From NCBI GenBank assembly GCA_024803745.1, contig JANJXV010000193.1, positions 682,001 to 746,000 on the forward strand: a stretch of 64,000 bases of DNA, read 5' to 3'. Of this stretch, positions 61,680 through 64,000 are shown one piece after another. Under the pieces are notes generated by a model. The model saw only the letters and a list, made by a program, of their open reading frames with translations, ran no database searches and was not told where the DNA came from. Source of the stretch: Megascapheus bottae. Taxonomy: Eukaryota; Chordata; Mammalia; Rodentia; Geomyidae. Each line of letters opens with the position of its first letter. Position 1 is the first letter of the stretch. The translations under genes and the position numbers were made by a program.

Positions 61680-63499
61680 TGATATTGAGAGTTAGGATTG
61701 AGAGATATTTATTAGTTCCTACCATTTTTAAAACTTTTAGTAGGGCCTGTGTCTTGACAGTTCTTGTGGTCCTTAGATGGTATGCTGTTTAGGTGCCATT
61801 TCTTTCCGTATATTGCATTTAGTTTGGTTTTCTATGTATAGAGCATCTTTGAGAATTCTCTGTAGTGTTGGTTTTGTTTCGACATATTGTTGCAGCTTTT
61901 CCCTGGAATGGAATGTTTTTATTTTTCCCTCAGTTATGAATGAGAGCTTAGCTGGCTACAGTATTCTTGGTTGGTAGTTATTTGATATAAGGGCATGACA
62001 TATATGCTTCCAGTCACTTCGTGCTTGCATGGTCTCTGCTGAGAAATCTGGGGTTATTCTGATTGGTTTGCCTTTGTAGGTTACTGATCCCTTTTCCCTG
62101 GCTACCTTTAGGATCTTTCCTTTCGTTTCTATTGATCCAGTTCGGATCACAATGTGGCGGTGGGATGTTCTTTTCTGGTCAGGTCTGTTTGGGGTTCTAA
62201 AAGCTTCTCGTATCTGGATGGGCCAGCCCTTCTGGATATTTGGGAAATTCTCTGAGATGATTCCCTGAAGTATATTTCCAATACCATTGACCTCTTTCTC
62301 CACGCCCTCCACAATACCACCTAGCCTTAAATTAGGCTTCCTAATTGTATCTTGGACCTCCTGAAGCGCTCTCTCATATTTCCTAGATTTGGATTGACTC
62401 ATTTTCTGTTCTTTATAATACCTAAATTATCTTCAGCCACGGAAATTCTCTCCTCTGCAATGTCTAACCTGCTATCAAAGCTATCTACTTTATTTTTCAT
62501 CTCCCTTGCTTCTAATTGCTCACTTTTGATGCCTTGCATTCCTTGTTTTAGATCATGTATGGATTTCTTTATCTCCTTGATTTCCTTTTGAGTGGTTAGC
62601 TCAGTAGCTTTATTTTCTTTGGACATTTGGTGGAGTTTGGTCACGTTTTTATTTGTGGATTCTTTGAATTCATCCATCTTTCTTTGAAAAACCTTTATTA
62701 TGGCCTCCTTTATGGCTTCTTCTTTTTCACTTATCACCTTGTTTTTGCTTTCCTCTTGTTTAGGTATGGCTTCCTCCATTATCTCTTTCTTTATATTTTC
62801 ACATTTTTCATTAATGATGTTTATCAATTGCATTTGTGTAGCAATTGGAAGACTCTCCTCTAGGTTTGCCAGTGACTCTTCCATTGTCTGTTTACATTGG
62901 GTGGGGGATGTTGTTTCTTGATTTGACATTTTTCTTGAGTTTCTTGTTCTGCCCATTTGAAAATGGGAGCAAGATTACTACTAAATACGATTATAGTTTT
63001 TCAGATATAACCAACCTAGACCTCTGTCGCTGGCAGACACTAGATGTTCACAAGTTTTGATTGGTATTATCACTCTTTCTTTTTGTGCACTTACAGACCA
63101 GCCGAATACAACCACTGATAAGCGATTTATACCCAAAACAATAAACCTCTCAATCCAATCTCTATTGTCTTTAAGTCCCTCTGAGCCTAGAGAATAATTA
63201 ACCACCTACATATACAATATTGCTCAACAGCCATCAAGTGTAGATCCGTGCAGTATAAGGGTTGAAAGACGAGCAGAGGTCCAGAGATAGAAAAAAAGAA
63301 TGAGAGAGGTCAGGGGAGGTGCAAGAGGATTAACGTAGGAGTGTAAGAATATTGTAGTAATGAAGAAAAGGTACAGCATAAGGATAACTGACATAATTGG
63401 TAAGTAGGTAGCATATTTGAGTACAAAGTTTGGAAAGTATTAGAATAAAACTTATGTGTTGCTGCACGACAAGCTCTTAGCCCAACAAGTGGCCTCACA

Positions 63500-64000
63500 G
63501 TGGACCATGGGATGGATCTGTTTTTCTTGTCTACGTTGAGGGAAAGGGCTATTTCACAAGATGCAGAAGCGAAGATTTCAGAAGCAAATGCTGTGAGTGA
63601 ATTAGCTCGTAAAAAGCATTTTTATTTTCTTTTATCTTTCTGCCAGTCTTGGGGCTTGAATTCAGGGCCTGAGCACTGTCCTCGGGTTTTCTCAAGTCTA
63701 GCCCTCTGCCACTTGAGCCACAGTGCCACATCTAGATTTTCTATCTATGTGGTACTGAGCAATCAAACCCAGATCTTCATGGATGCTAGGCAAGCACTCT
63801 ACCACTATGCCAAACTCTCAACCCTGATATAGTATTTATAAATCATCATCATCTTCATCATCATCATCATCATATCCAAATATCCTTTCTCCTACAAAGA
63901 ATGAACACTTAACTGTGTCTAATGCTTTTTTTTTAATTTCACTAATTCTTCTGTGTTTTTCCCTCTTGCATTTTTTACACATGACAGCAAAGCTAATCAT
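63500..64000 (+). repeat. Inverted-repeat arm 2 (copy B, second occurrence, cut by window end)
   Basis: Repeats 51,453 onward at a period of about 12,047 bp and is closer in sequence to copy A's 17,591-18,090 than the first copy-B arm is ('cttaactgtgtctaatg' shared with A; ATC tract long). It contains a minus-strand SINE (63,640-63,830) and an ATC repeat (63,842-63,872). By analogy a further L1 insertion should lie to the right. Confidence 0.88.

Larger units (their letters stand above)
58357..63490 (-). mobile_element. LINE-1, 3'-truncated, 5' member of the dimer
   Basis: Begins at 58,357 within the ORF2 C-terminal coding region (LTPVRM), so the last part of ORF2, 3'UTR and tail are missing. 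It then carries RT (59,947-58,907, 346 codons, with [35 protein letters not shown]), FITGRQSW (60,126-59,944), SPGPDGFTAEFYK (60,498-60,205), endonuclease (61,679-60,825), ORF1 (62,402-61,956 and 62,956-62,399) and 5' region up to about 63,490. Very similar to the adjacent L1 at 52,843-58,356. Confidence 0.92.

Overview
This is non-coding-rich nuclear DNA of a placental mammal, almost certainly a rodent. It has LINE-1 with separate ORF1 and ORF2, long microsatellites, spliced KRAB zinc-finger exons, and many short SINEs built as tRNA-like/tRNA-like or B1(7SL)-like/tRNA-like dimers. That SINE style suggests a castorimorph or heteromyid (kangaroo-rat or pocket-mouse type) genome; this placement is inference. 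I see no bacterial or viral genes and no CRISPR array.

The dominant structure is a large tandem segmental duplication. Copy A (1 to about 21,266) and copy B (32,133 to about 55,115) are the same sequence in the same orientation, nearly collinear and differing by scattered substitutions and a few indels. Copy A runs off the left edge of the window and copy B off the right. Between them lies a 9-11 kb spacer (21,267 to about 30,480) made mostly of SINEs, old L1 3' ends and microsatellites.

Each copy contains, on the minus strand, (i) part of a decayed RalGDS-family gene (RasGEF_N exon; in copy B also the start of the CDC25/RasGEF domain at 30.8-31.4 kb) and (ii) a KRAB zinc-finger gene with a 127-bp KRAB-A exon, a 90-bp KRAB-B exon and a terminal zinc-finger exon. 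The zinc-finger exon has the same double stop and the same 2-bp frameshift in both copies, so the array was disabled before duplication. The KRAB exons and linker stay open and in phase in both copies. A ~1.3 kb sequence (arm 1, 1.2-2.44 kb) recurs in inverted orientation 15 kb away (arm 2, 17.6-18.98 kb), so each copy is a large inverted-repeat structure flanking the KRAB gene.

The right part of each copy is L1-rich. Copy A has a 3'-truncated L1 (15.46-17.59 kb), arm 2, and a 5'-truncated L1 (18.98-21.27 kb). Copy B has an expanded version: truncated L1 (49.32-51.45 kb), arm 2, a head-to-tail L1-L1 dimer (52.84-63.49 kb), then arm 2 again (63.5-64.0 kb), a repeat period of about 12 kb. Copy A's L1 is a mosaic. 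Its ORF2-side half matches the first copy-B L1, and its ORF1/5' half plus adjoining arm match the last one. This is the footprint expected of unequal recombination between L1s that removed (or added) one 12-kb unit.

No confidently functional protein-coding gene is present. The best candidates for residual coding potential are the two KRAB-only reading frames and the 334-codon L1 ORF1 at 49,904-50,908.
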